Origin: an uncultured Aquimarina sp.
Lineage (GTDB): Bacteria; Bacteroidota; Bacteroidia; Flavobacteriales; Flavobacteriaceae
Direction of reading: 5' to 3'
DNA: 64,000 bases
Assembly: GCA_947496705.1 (NCBI GenBank)
Contig: CANMDW010000002.1
Coordinates: forward strand, 682,001 to 746,000
A program made the translations under genes and the position numbers. Below are positions 29,401 through 38,124 of the stretch, in pieces; the first letter of the stretch is position 1; each line of letters opens with the position of its first letter. The notes under the pieces are model-generated. The model searched no databases. It saw nothing but the letters and a program-made list of their open reading frames with translations, and had not been told where the DNA came from.

Positions 29401-29742
29401 ACTCCATCCATCGGCATTATTAATATTTGCAGTCAGAGTAATATCATCAAATTTAAAATCGCCCTTATTTAAATAAAGTTTGTCTTCATTTTGATTAGAG
29501 ACAAAATAAATATCATCTAGTCCATCATTATTTATATCTCCAACTGCAACTCCAGCTCCATTGTATATATAAAAATTCGAGATAAGATTATTAAAATCAT
29601 CTTCTTTCACCATATTAGCGAATGAAATACCTGAAACACTTTTAGGAATAAAAGTGAATTGGCTACGTATTTCTTCAACCTTAGGTTTTTCATCACAAGA
29701 GATAAAAAACAAAAGCATTATGAAAGGAGAAAAGCGTTCCAT
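26470..29742 (-). CDS. FG-GAP/VCBS-repeat lipoprotein with ASPIC/UnbV domain
   Basis: 1090 residues. A lipoprotein signal (LLFFISC) precedes many calcium-binding propeller repeats with DxNxDGxxD or DxDNDGxxD cores spread along the whole protein. A central ASPIC/UnbV domain (about residues 500-575) follows the pattern GSKVYVYSNG ... SRGFQSS ... LNFGL. Proteins of this build often lie beside SusC/SusD pairs in Bacteroidota, and are presumed surface glycan-binding or assembly proteins. No catalytic residues are recognised. It sits between the duplicated-domain lipoprotein and GH16, with a 140-base gap upstream. Confidence 0.9.
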   Translation of the reverse strand: MERFSPFIMLLFFISCDEKPKVEEIRSQFTFIPKSVSGISFANMVKEDDFNNLISNFYIYNGAGVAVGDINNDGLDDIYFVSNQNEDKLYLNKGDFKFDDITLTANINNADGWSTGVSMVDINSDGWLDIFVCKSSPAKTKDVLQNKIYVNNKDNTFKESSNDLGLGHLGFSTQTYFLDYDNDGDLDIYMLDHQMRNIVFPENVSSQVKAEYSKMSNQLFRNDNNKFVNVTISAFNDLGIYPSLSASIGDFNNDLWPDIYVCNDFLLPDQLFINNQDGTFTNEILKRTNHISSNSMGSDYADLNNDLLPDLLVLDMLAEDHVRSKENMTTMNSKLFDSVVSIGYHKQYMSNVLQLNKGNGTFSEIAQLAGINKTDWSWGPLIADFDNDGFKDIFISNGIERDIDNRDFRNTYQQYLDAKTAMSLDKFHSLIPSTKLHNYIYKNNGDYTFTDKSESWGLQHKINSNGAAYADLDNDGDLDLILNNINEQAAIYKNNSKHNFLQIKLKGSDKNRFAIGSKVYVYSNGNTQFQELYTSRGFQSSVSTTLNFGLKQDVKVDSVKVVWDSERQTIVTNIQANSFIDVKFTESGNRIIKQKENKETLLVEVSGTNNNSISHKQNYFNDYNLQLLLPFKQSVKTSALAIADINNDGLEDIFIGNASGYPSVLLEQDVNGNFIKTNEGLLDIDKKYEAINSVFFDADNDGDLDLYVANGGYEFEVNSRLLQDILYVNNGKGVFHKEVKALPKMYVNTSSVKPIDFDNDGDLDLFIAGGVLPGKYPMSDSSFFLENDKGIFKDVTSIVIKGLDEKTGFINDIVLSDFDNDGDKDLIAVGEWMPITLFINENGFFSKEKNPVLENTNGWWYTIEAIDLDNDGHEDYLLGNLGDNNKFHPTIHKPLHVYANDFDQNGTFDILLSKEYKGQLVPVRGRECSSEQNSFIKERVKSFSQFANSNIKEIYGDINIEEALHLKAYTFSSSYLKNKGNGNFELIPLPKETQFSPTLDFETIDINKDGYKDIIGIGNFYDSETETISYDAGRGYVLLNNDKGELKYLNKSGLDVNRDSKKVSLINTKNKTHLIVLNNDDDIQLFKISK

Positions 29743-29882
29743 TTATTAATCTATAAAATTTTGAATTGTATTAGTTACCTATTTATTAGAAAATTATACC
29801 ATTTACCATATTGATTGACTTAAGAAGAAAATTCAATTGATAAATGGTATAAAATATTAATCAATAATTATGACTATTGTTA

Positions 29883-31358
29883 TTAATCAGCATTAAACCA
29901 GTTAAAATTTCTTACATAAAATGTTGCAGCTTCAGTATGACCTGATCCTCCTATGCGAATCGCTACTTGATCATATTGTACCCCGAAACCATCCATACTT
30001 GCTTGAATACCTGAACCATCAATTGTTATAGTCTCCCATGAGTCTGTAGCAGATAAAGTTGCATTAACAATTGTCCAATGCTCCCAGAAATTAGGATTTG
30101 CATCATTTCTTGCAATAAATAATAACTCTACAGTAGGGGTTACATTACCTGCAATTGTTCCTGCCGGTGTATATACTTCTAAACTAAACTTAGCATTATT
30201 TGCAAATGTATATGGAGTTCCTGTATTTATATCAAATTTATAATCTGTAAACCCGTCAGAAATATTACCGTCTGGTCTATTATAACGTCCTACAAAATTA
30301 TTTTCAGGGCCGGTGATACCAAACTCCATCATTGGTAAAGGAGCTCCTTGTGCAGTCACATCATTTCCTGGGTCCCCAGTAAGTCCCAGGTTATTTCCTT
30401 GGTCATTTGCAAACGTTGCAGAAGCAACAATTTCTTTATTAATAAATACAAAATCTTTAATGTAAAAAGTAGCAGCTTCTGTATGACCTGACCCTCCGAC
30501 ACGTATAGCAATTTGATCATACTGTACACCAAAAGCATCCATACTTGCTTTAACGCCAGAACCGTCAATTGTTACTGTTTCCCAAGCATCTGTAGCAGAT
30601 AAAGTAGCATTAACAATTGTCCAATGCTCCCAAAAATTAGGGTTTGCATCATTTCTTGCGATAAACAACACTTCTACAGTAGGGGTTACATTACCTGCAA
30701 TTGTTCCTGCTGGTGTATATACTGATAATTGGATATCTCCTAAATCTGTAAAGTCATATGCTGCTCCGGTATTAATTGCGAATTTATAATCTGTAAATCC
30801 ATCAGAAATATTACCTTCTGGTCTATTATAACGTCCAGCATACATTGTAGGATCTACAGGATCAGGTACTCCAAATGTAACCATTGGCAATGGTGCTCCT
30901 TGCACGGTTACATCATTTCCAGGGTCTCCATCAATTACAGTTTTACCAGTATCTTCACTTTCAAACGTATGGAAAGTTTCAAATCCTGCTGATAAAAAAT
31001 TAGGATATCTAGTAATAGCAGCAGTTACACATGGATCACAATTTGGGCCTCCACAATCTATTTCTTCTTCGCCATTATTTAAAACTCCATCATCGCAAGT
31101 TTCCAAACAGGCATCACAATCTGGCCCGCCACAATCTATATCTGTTTCGCTTCCATTCATAATTCCATCATCACAAGTAGGACATGGCTGACAATCACTT
31201 CCACAATCTACTCCTGTTTCATTTCCATTCTTTACACCATCAAAACAGGTCTCTGGCAATACTATTTCATCATCATCACACGATTGAGTACATACTAAAG
31301 TTAAAGTTATTAGTATGATGGTAAAGAAGTACTTAATATTTATAATGTTATTCTTCAT
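29883..31358 (-). CDS. Surface lipoprotein with Cys-rich modules and two tandem glycan-binding-like domains
   Basis: 491 residues, in the SusE/SGBP position right after susD. The lipobox Cys27 is followed by DDDE, an export-type signal. Three Cys-rich modules (residues 38-59, 62-84, 88-110) lead to two copies of a domain of about 180 residues (about 120-305 and 310-491). The copies share GNDVTxQGAPLPM, GRYNRP, NISDGFTDYKF, and a long, nearly identical segment starting AGNVTPTVE. It is a probable cell-surface glycan-binding protein. No enzyme motif is visible. Confidence 0.85.
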   Translation of the reverse strand: MKNNIINIKYFFTIILITLTLVCTQSCDDDEIVLPETCFDGVKNGNETGVDCGSDCQPCPTCDDGIMNGSETDIDCGGPDCDACLETCDDGVLNNGEEEIDCGGPNCDPCVTAAITRYPNFLSAGFETFHTFESEDTGKTVIDGDPGNDVTVQGAPLPMVTFGVPDPVDPTMYAGRYNRPEGNISDGFTDYKFAINTGAAYDFTDLGDIQLSVYTPAGTIAGNVTPTVEVLFIARNDANPNFWEHWTIVNATLSATDAWETVTIDGSGVKASMDAFGVQYDQIAIRVGGSGHTEAATFYIKDFVFINKEIVASATFANDQGNNLGLTGDPGNDVTAQGAPLPMMEFGITGPENNFVGRYNRPDGNISDGFTDYKFDINTGTPYTFANNAKFSLEVYTPAGTIAGNVTPTVELLFIARNDANPNFWEHWTIVNATLSATDSWETITIDGSGIQASMDGFGVQYDQVAIRIGGSGHTEAATFYVRNFNWFNAD

Positions 31359-31399
31359 GACTATATTTTTTACTTTTTTCTTAATTGCTTATTCAATGA

Positions 31400-32914
31400 T
31401 TAGTATCCTGGATTTTGTTGTAAAATGCCCGCTGCTTGATTTATTTGCAGTTCAGGTATAGGTAATAACTCATCTCTACCAACAGTAAATCCACGATCTT
31501 TTAAAACAGTAGCTGCATCACCCCAGCGCACTAAATCTGTAAACCTATCCCATCCTTCAAAAGACAATTCTGCTCTTCTATGATATTTTAGATCATTCAG
31601 ATTATATCCACCTGTATGTGTTAATCCTGCTCTTTCAACAATTTGCTGCAATGCTGCGTCACCGGCTCCAGCTCTTCCTATTTGTATTTGCGCTTCAGCC
31701 TTGATCAATAATACATCAGCATATCTTAGTACAATATCGTTAACATCACACTGTTGTGTGTTTCCTGTATCTAGTAAATCTTGAGTTTCTGATGGAGTTA
31801 AGTACACTTTTCTCTGAATAGCTCCAGATGGTATTAAAGCACTCAATATTTCAGTATCTGAAGCGGTTATTCCTTCTTGAGGTTCTCCTCCAACTACTAA
31901 TGTTCCTAATTTTCTATCATCACCATCTCGAAAAGAGTTTACAAACTCTGGTGTAGGTAACAAGTTGTTCCAACCTGTATTCACACCACTAATTCCTCCA
32001 AACATTTGCCATAAACCAGAACCTTGCATTTCTAATGTCTCTTCTGCAGATTCAAAACCTAAACTAGACCTACCAGATTCATGTGGTACTTCTAAAATTG
32101 TTTCTACTCTACTTCCTTCTGTGGCTAATCTAAAGTTATCTACAAAATTAGCTTCTAATGAGTACCCGGTAACTTGATCTGCATAGTCAACAGCTTTTTG
32201 ATATTCTTTTTTATAAAGAGAAACTTTGGCTAATAGCGCATAGGCTGCTCCTTGTGTAGCCTCATATTTTTCTAAAGGGTTATTCTCTAAATTAGGCAAA
32301 GCCTCTGTTAAATCTTTAATTATCAAATCATAGATATCATCAACAGAATTTGCTCGAGGTAATGGTACTGCTTGTGACAAAACTTCTACAGCTTCTAATC
32401 TTATTGGGACTGCACCATAATGTTTTGCTAATTCAAAATAATAAAATGCTCTAAAAAATTTAGATTGTGCAATTAGATTATTTTTTTCATTTTCATCAGA
32501 AAAATTCTCTGTATCAGCTAGATTTTTAATAGCCGTATTTGCTCTGTTAATACCTTTGTACCATTTAGACCAATATGCTTGTACGCTAGGTTGGCTTGGA
32601 GTAATAGTAGAAAATTGATTATAATCTCTACCGGTAATCCAGTTTACAGGATCTTTTTCTGATACAGCATTACCTCCTCTAAGGTCCTGAAAAATATGAG
32701 GAAAAGTATGTGAATTTGCAGAAGGACTATTAGAACTTTGCCATCTTAATACGTCTTTCACTCTTTGTGCTCCTTCTATTATCTGATCTTGTGTTAAATT
32801 AAGAGTAACTATTGAATCTTCCTGCTCTACATCAACATCACAAGAAACGATACTTAGCACACTAATGCTATATAGTACGATTATAAGTAAAGGTTTGTAT
32901 TTTATTCTTTTCAT
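31400..32914 (-). CDS. susD: SusD/RagB-family outer-membrane lipoprotein (pair 1)
   Basis: 504 residues. A lipoprotein signal (SIVSC, Cys25) and a tetratricopeptide-like helical fold with SusD features: SKFFRAFYYFELAKHYGAVP and LRYADVLLIKAEAQ. It captures glycan at the cell surface and caps its SusC partner, which starts 11 bases upstream. Order and spacing (susC, susD, SGBP) are those of a canonical uptake operon. Confidence 0.95.
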   Translation of the reverse strand: MKRIKYKPLLIIVLYSISVLSIVSCDVDVEQEDSIVTLNLTQDQIIEGAQRVKDVLRWQSSNSPSANSHTFPHIFQDLRGGNAVSEKDPVNWITGRDYNQFSTITPSQPSVQAYWSKWYKGINRANTAIKNLADTENFSDENEKNNLIAQSKFFRAFYYFELAKHYGAVPIRLEAVEVLSQAVPLPRANSVDDIYDLIIKDLTEALPNLENNPLEKYEATQGAAYALLAKVSLYKKEYQKAVDYADQVTGYSLEANFVDNFRLATEGSRVETILEVPHESGRSSLGFESAEETLEMQGSGLWQMFGGISGVNTGWNNLLPTPEFVNSFRDGDDRKLGTLVVGGEPQEGITASDTEILSALIPSGAIQRKVYLTPSETQDLLDTGNTQQCDVNDIVLRYADVLLIKAEAQIQIGRAGAGDAALQQIVERAGLTHTGGYNLNDLKYHRRAELSFEGWDRFTDLVRWGDAATVLKDRGFTVGRDELLPIPELQINQAAGILQQNPGY

Positions 32915-32925
32915 TTTTTATTTTT

Positions 32926-35900
32926 TTAATATTGAAACTGAAAACCAAGCATAAACACTGTTGGCTGAGGATAAAAACCTCTATCTATACCAACATCTAA
33001 GGTCGCATTAGGGTTTGCCGAAGAATTTCCTATTTCAGGATCTCCACCGTCATAATAACTTATAGTCCATAAATTTTGCCCCTGCACGTACATTCGCATT
33101 TTATCTAGACCTGCTGCCTTTGCTGCTGCTTCAAAATTATAACCTATCGTTACATTCTTTAATTTGGCAAAAGATCCATCTTTTACATAAAAATCAGACA
33201 CTTCAGCCTGAGAACCTGCTAAACCGGTCAATACAGGTCTTAAGCCATTGTATAGATACTCGGTAGGCCTGTTTGAAAATGGTACTGATGTATTGTATCT
33301 TGCATCAAAAATATCGTTTCCAGTTGCCCCATATACATTAGCATTAAAGTCTAAGTTTTTATAAGAAGCTCCTATCATAATCCCATAAGTAATATCTGGA
33401 TAAGGGTTTCCAATAATTGTTCTATCTCCAGTATCTGCAGTAGAAGATCCATCTGGCCCAACAGTATTTACAATACCGTCCCCATCTAAATCTTTAAAGA
33501 CCAATTCACCTCGACTATCAATAAAATCGACTTCATATCCATAAAAAGCACTTATTGGCTGCCCGTCAAGGGTATTGGTAACGGGTGTTGCAAACTGTCT
33601 TAAACTACCACCAGTTAGCGTTCCTGTTGGGATTGATTCATCTGCATTAAAAGTATTTTCATTGAATCCCATACTCAAATTCACATTCCAGGCAAAGCCT
33701 TTTTCTGTTTTAGGGATAGACCTGTAACTTATTAATGCTTCAAAACCTTCATTAGTAACACCTCCAGCATTCTGAAATGTTTCTCCTGGAGCCCCAGAAC
33801 TTAGATCTGGAGGAAGTTCTAATAAAATTCCGTTTGTCGTTTTATGATAATAATCAAGTGTAATACCAAGCTTATTCTTGAACGCATTAAGATCTAGACC
33901 AACATTATACTGCTCTATCTCTTCCCATTTTATATTTGGGTTTCCTAATCGTTCTAAATCATTATCTTCATTATAAGCCGTATTAAACTCATCTTCTCTA
34001 ATATTATCTACTCCATTAATTCCCCAGCTTCCTCTTATTTTAAGTAAATTGATCGCATCAACATTTACCAGAAAACTTTCTTGAGATAATACCCATCCGG
34101 CAGAAACTGCCGGGAAATAACCAGTTTGATTTTCTGGACCAAACTTTGATGATCTATCAGCTCTTATAGAAGCTGTTAACAAATACTTTTCATCAAAATT
34201 ATAGATTGCTCTAGAGTATATTGAAAATAATTTAGACTCATTAACGGGAGTAGTAAACCCATTTGTAGCAAGCGATGGGTTTTGCTCGGTTACTACATCT
34301 GCCAAACCTAAATTGGCTTCGTCAAATGTGTTTACTGATAAATTCGTCCCTGTTCTAAATAAAGCTGTTCCTTGATCATGTTGGTATGAAGATCCAGCTA
34401 ATACTTTCAAATTACTTTTTCCCAAACCACTAAAAGTATATTGTATATTTGCATCAAAATTATCAATATCTCTAGTCCATTGGTTTAGATTTAATTGGTT
34501 TCCATTAAGAATAAAATAATTTTGTTCATCTGCAATAGGAGTTCCCGCAAAATCAGGTTGAAAAGCTTTAAACTCGGATTCTGATGAAAAATGTGAATAC
34601 GAAGCTCTCACTCGTATATTATTTGTTGCATTCCATCTTATATCTCCACCATATTGTACTACATCTGTTTTTAAATTTTGATCAGCTGCCATTAGTATAA
34701 ACAACGGAGAAGTATAAATATTCATTGAATTCAATAAAACTCCATTCGAAAGCACTTGATTATTAGCATTTAAACCTCCAGTACCAAAACTTGGATTCAC
34801 CGGAACACCATTTGCATCATAAGCCTGATAAATTGGAGCGATAGCATTTGCCGCTGTAACAATCCCTATACCACTTGTCTCATTATTTTGATTTTCTAAT
34901 ACGATATTTTGATCCATTCCTACTATATCAGCATTAGCACTAATAATTAAAGTTGGAATTATATCAAAATCAGCAGTAATGTGTACATTTTTTCTTTCAA
35001 AGTTAGATTTATCAGGACCTCCGACTACTCCCCCTTGATCAAAGAACCCTGCAGATACACCCCACGAATATCGATCTCCTCCATCAGAAACAGAAGCGTA
35101 TAAGTTTTGTATTGGAACGTCTTCTTCAAATATTGTATCTAACCAATCTGTATCAGGCAATGTATTCTGTGCTGCAGTCACTTCTGAAATTGTATTAAAT
35201 ACGGCCGGTCTATATTGCTCTCCAAAAGTATTAGCATATTGTAAAGCACTCTTATAATAAAATAAATACTCCTCCTTGTTCATCAAATCTGAGTCTCTTC
35301 TTATTCTTTGGAATCCGTAATAACCTTCCAATGAAACACGTAAATGATCCATATTGCGCTTACCAGTTTTAGTTTCTACCAAAACAACTCCACTTCCTCC
35401 ACGAGCACCATATACAGCTGATGCTGCAGCATCTTTCAAAACATTAACAGATACAATATCACCAGAGTTAAGATACTGTAAATTAGGCACTTGAAATCCA
35501 TCAACTAAATATAATGGTTCAGAATTATTAGGTGTTGAAACCCCTCTTACTCTTACTGCCAAAGCAGAACCTGGTGAACCCGAGTTTTGTGCTACTGTAA
35601 CACCGGGCACTGTTCCTTGCAAAGCTGCTTCTGGTCTTGTTATTGAAAGTTCTTGTATATCCTCTGAAGAAATTTTTGCAACTGAAGAGGATACCGTTTT
35701 TTTACTTTGGACTTGTCCTAACCCTATAACCACTACCTCTCCCAATGATTGGGAATCCGGGATTAAAAAAACGTCGATAACTGTTTGTCCTGCAACCGAA
35801 ATCTCCTGTGTCTGATATCCCAGGTAGCTAACCACCAAAACTGCATCTGCAGCCACATTATTAATAGTATATTTACCATCAAAATCTGTAGAAGCTCCTT

Positions 35901-36045
35901 GTGTAGTTCCTTTTATAATGACATTGACGCCCGGAACAGGGATTCCATTTTCCCCTGTCACTGTTCCCGAAACACTTTGAGCAAAAGTGTTACTTACCAT
36001 CAAAAGGATTCCTATAAAAAGAATCTTTAGTAAGCTATTTTTCAT
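32926..36045 (-). CDS. susC: SusC-type TonB-dependent transporter (pair 1)
   Basis: 1039 residues. A signal peptide (about 1-22, NTFAQ), a carboxypeptidase-regulatory-like domain (about 24-105), a plug with LYLVDGF and VNVLKDAAASAVYGARGGSGVVLV, then a 22-strand barrel ending in an aromatic (FQFQY). It imports oligosaccharides across the outer membrane using TonB energy. It is the first gene of an operon that runs to GH16. Confidence 0.96.
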   Translation of the reverse strand: MKNSLLKILFIGILLMVSNTFAQSVSGTVTGENGIPVPGVNVIIKGTTQGASTDFDGKYTINNVAADAVLVVSYLGYQTQEISVAGQTVIDVFLIPDSQSLGEVVVIGLGQVQSKKTVSSSVAKISSEDIQELSITRPEAALQGTVPGVTVAQNSGSPGSALAVRVRGVSTPNNSEPLYLVDGFQVPNLQYLNSGDIVSVNVLKDAAASAVYGARGGSGVVLVETKTGKRNMDHLRVSLEGYYGFQRIRRDSDLMNKEEYLFYYKSALQYANTFGEQYRPAVFNTISEVTAAQNTLPDTDWLDTIFEEDVPIQNLYASVSDGGDRYSWGVSAGFFDQGGVVGGPDKSNFERKNVHITADFDIIPTLIISANADIVGMDQNIVLENQNNETSGIGIVTAANAIAPIYQAYDANGVPVNPSFGTGGLNANNQVLSNGVLLNSMNIYTSPLFILMAADQNLKTDVVQYGGDIRWNATNNIRVRASYSHFSSESEFKAFQPDFAGTPIADEQNYFILNGNQLNLNQWTRDIDNFDANIQYTFSGLGKSNLKVLAGSSYQHDQGTALFRTGTNLSVNTFDEANLGLADVVTEQNPSLATNGFTTPVNESKLFSIYSRAIYNFDEKYLLTASIRADRSSKFGPENQTGYFPAVSAGWVLSQESFLVNVDAINLLKIRGSWGINGVDNIREDEFNTAYNEDNDLERLGNPNIKWEEIEQYNVGLDLNAFKNKLGITLDYYHKTTNGILLELPPDLSSGAPGETFQNAGGVTNEGFEALISYRSIPKTEKGFAWNVNLSMGFNENTFNADESIPTGTLTGGSLRQFATPVTNTLDGQPISAFYGYEVDFIDSRGELVFKDLDGDGIVNTVGPDGSSTADTGDRTIIGNPYPDITYGIMIGASYKNLDFNANVYGATGNDIFDARYNTSVPFSNRPTEYLYNGLRPVLTGLAGSQAEVSDFYVKDGSFAKLKNVTIGYNFEAAAKAAGLDKMRMYVQGQNLWTISYYDGGDPEIGNSSANPNATLDVGIDRGFYPQPTVFMLGFQFQY

Positions 36046-36440
36046 ACTGCTGTTTTTAAATTATTAATGAATTAATACTTTGATTGTTGTTTTGTGAATT
36101 TTGATAGCTCTAAATTAGATTTTATGAAATTTTATTCAAAAAAAAATAGGGCTTGGGCATAAATGAGAGGCTTTCAAAAAACACTGTTAAAAATTCTTTT
36201 CTTTCGAAAAAAAGCATTCAATCATTTGATTATAAATGTTTTAAAATACACAGGAAATAGTTTTTTCTTTTTTCGCAAACGTTTAAGTAAATTAAAAGCT
36301 TACTCAGAGAGATATAATCGTATCTAGTATAAAACAGATAAAAAGTGGTGAAAGAAACATGATTTTTATTGATGGTTATATCATGCTTATTGGAAAGGTC
36401 TATAAAATGAAGATCACTGAGTTATTAAGGTAATTTATAT
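36046..36440. other. Leader and promoter region of susC 1
   Basis: About 395 AT-rich bases between susC 1 and the hairpins after susD 2. It must hold the susC promoter and possible HTCS sites. I see no clear TAnnTTTG element, operator repeat or gene. Confidence 0.4.
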
Positions 36441-36508
36441 AAAAAAGCCACCTGTTGGTGGTTTTTTATAGTAAACAGCCGGTAATAATTTCTTGCTACC
36501 GGCTGTTT
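36441..36508 (-). terminator. Double hairpin terminator after susD 2
   Basis: A perfect 12-bp stem, AAACAGCCGGTA (36473-36484) with TACCGGCTGTTT (36497-36508), and a second hairpin, CCACC (36448-36452) with GGTGG (36457-36461), flanked by A6 and T6. In the minus direction the large stem comes first, and the A6 at 36441-36446 supplies the U-run. The second hairpin could also work on the plus strand. It separates pair 2 from pair 1. Confidence 0.75.
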
Positions 36509-36627
36509 AAAATTTGAATAAGCTAATTCAAATGACCATTAAAAATATTCGCGATAAATGATTATGAGCTCTTACAAATATTATTAAAATTTCTCTTCGC
36601 TGTTACTTGAGCTGTTGATTCATGACC

Positions 36628-38118
36628 TTAAAATGGATTGGGTTCTAATAACGGGTTAGCATTTAAAGCATCCTGCGGAATTAAAAACTGCCATCTACTA
36701 TCGCCGGCAGGTACGTCAAATATAACTGCTAAGTTGGTAATATGATTGGCACCATTTCTATTAAGAGGTAAATTCAGGCGTTTTAAATCATAAAACCTAA
36801 AACCTTCTCCCCATAATTCCCAGCGTCGTTGTAATAAAATTTCATCTACCAGATCTGCACCTGTATTTGTAGATAATGTATACGAAGGATCTCGAACCAC
36901 CGCATACTCTTGCAGGACTTCTGCTGCGGTAGGATTGTTTAACCGGGCTTTGGCTTCGGCTTCAATGAGATACATTTCTGACACCCGCATATAAGGCACA
37001 TCCATTCTGCTGTCGCCTGTACCCACTGAAAGAAATTTTTGACTGGTATACGGTTTACGTCTATGTCGGGATGATATTGTGATACCAGGGGGTAACGATT
37101 CATGCTCTCCGGTAGGATCAAATAATAGCTTACGAACATCGGTATCTGGTATCGCATCATATAGAAGGCTATTAATCGCTTTAGGATTTCCTCTTATGTT
37201 CGACGAGCTATAGTTTCTTGATATAAATGCTCCATAATTACCAAAAAAGTCAGTTTGGTCTTCCTGAATAGTGCTTCCCCACATCCACTCATCACTGCTT
37301 AAATCACTGAAATTATTAAAATAATCATCTGCCGACATTAATGTATATCCTTCTCTTGCTGTCTCTGCAAATTGTGCAGCAAGGGCATAATTTCCCTGCA
37401 CTAAAGCTACTCTGGCCTTAATACCTTGAGCTATACTTTGATCAAGGTGTGATTTAAGGGGTCTGTCGAATTCTTCTAAAGCAATAATTGCAGCGTCTAG
37501 ATCCTGATTTATCTGAGCATACACCGCTTCAACAGATGCACGTGCCAAAGGTTCAGAATCCACCGTTAGGCGAATCGGAACTCCTAATTGTGAATTTGTT
37601 ATTCCTTGCGAGTATCGTATTCCAAATAATTGTACCAATTGAAAATGAGCCCAGGCCCTATACGTTAATGCCTGGCCAACAATTTGCCTTCTTTCTTCTT
37701 CGGGCCCAACCGCCTGCTCTGCATTGTTAATAACAAAATTAGCATTTCTAATGATTCGATAATATGTTCTGTATGGAAACAACAAATCATTATCGGTTGC
37801 ATTGGTATGATCTCTCCATTTATAGGTGTTAATGAACCAATTATTTGCGTTCGCCGTCATCACATAATCCTCTCCCAAAGCCTCATTCTGCAACATAAGA
37901 GCACCAATACCACTTCTACCTTGAGAACTTTGGTATCGAATATACAAGGATCTGTGAATACCGTCAATTACCAACGATAAATTCCTGGTACTGGAAGCAG
38001 CAGCCTCGACAGATACATCCTCTGTTGGAAGTTGCTCTAAATAATCTTTTTCGCAAGAACTAAAAACAACACTTACCAGTGTTATAAATAGTATTAATAA
38101 TTTATTATGCATTTTCAT
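36628..38118 (-). CDS. susD: SusD/RagB-family outer-membrane lipoprotein (pair 2)
   Basis: 496 residues. A lipoprotein signal (SVVFSSC, Cys22), helical SusD fold with RIIRNANFVINNAEQ, QALTYRAWAHFQLVQLFG, and a C-terminal RRWELWGEGFRFYDLKRL segment typical of the family. It partners the SusC beginning at 41274, separated by 6 bases. No enzyme gene lies in this two-gene unit, so its glycan is unknown; location suggests a related xylan or side-chain oligosaccharide. Confidence 0.95.
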   Translation of the reverse strand: MKMHNKLLILFITLVSVVFSSCEKDYLEQLPTEDVSVEAAASSTRNLSLVIDGIHRSLYIRYQSSQGRSGIGALMLQNEALGEDYVMTANANNWFINTYKWRDHTNATDNDLLFPYRTYYRIIRNANFVINNAEQAVGPEEERRQIVGQALTYRAWAHFQLVQLFGIRYSQGITNSQLGVPIRLTVDSEPLARASVEAVYAQINQDLDAAIIALEEFDRPLKSHLDQSIAQGIKARVALVQGNYALAAQFAETAREGYTLMSADDYFNNFSDLSSDEWMWGSTIQEDQTDFFGNYGAFISRNYSSSNIRGNPKAINSLLYDAIPDTDVRKLLFDPTGEHESLPPGITISSRHRRKPYTSQKFLSVGTGDSRMDVPYMRVSEMYLIEAEAKARLNNPTAAEVLQEYAVVRDPSYTLSTNTGADLVDEILLQRRWELWGEGFRFYDLKRLNLPLNRNGANHITNLAVIFDVPAGDSRWQFLIPQDALNANPLLEPNPF

Positions 38119-38124
38119 TTTTTT

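Noticed and set aside
26470..29742. Integrin-like adhesin as the function of the FG-GAP protein
   Set aside because: The repeats are FG-GAP/VCBS type, but the ASPIC/UnbV domain and SusD-linked position fit the Bacteroidota glycan-locus family better.
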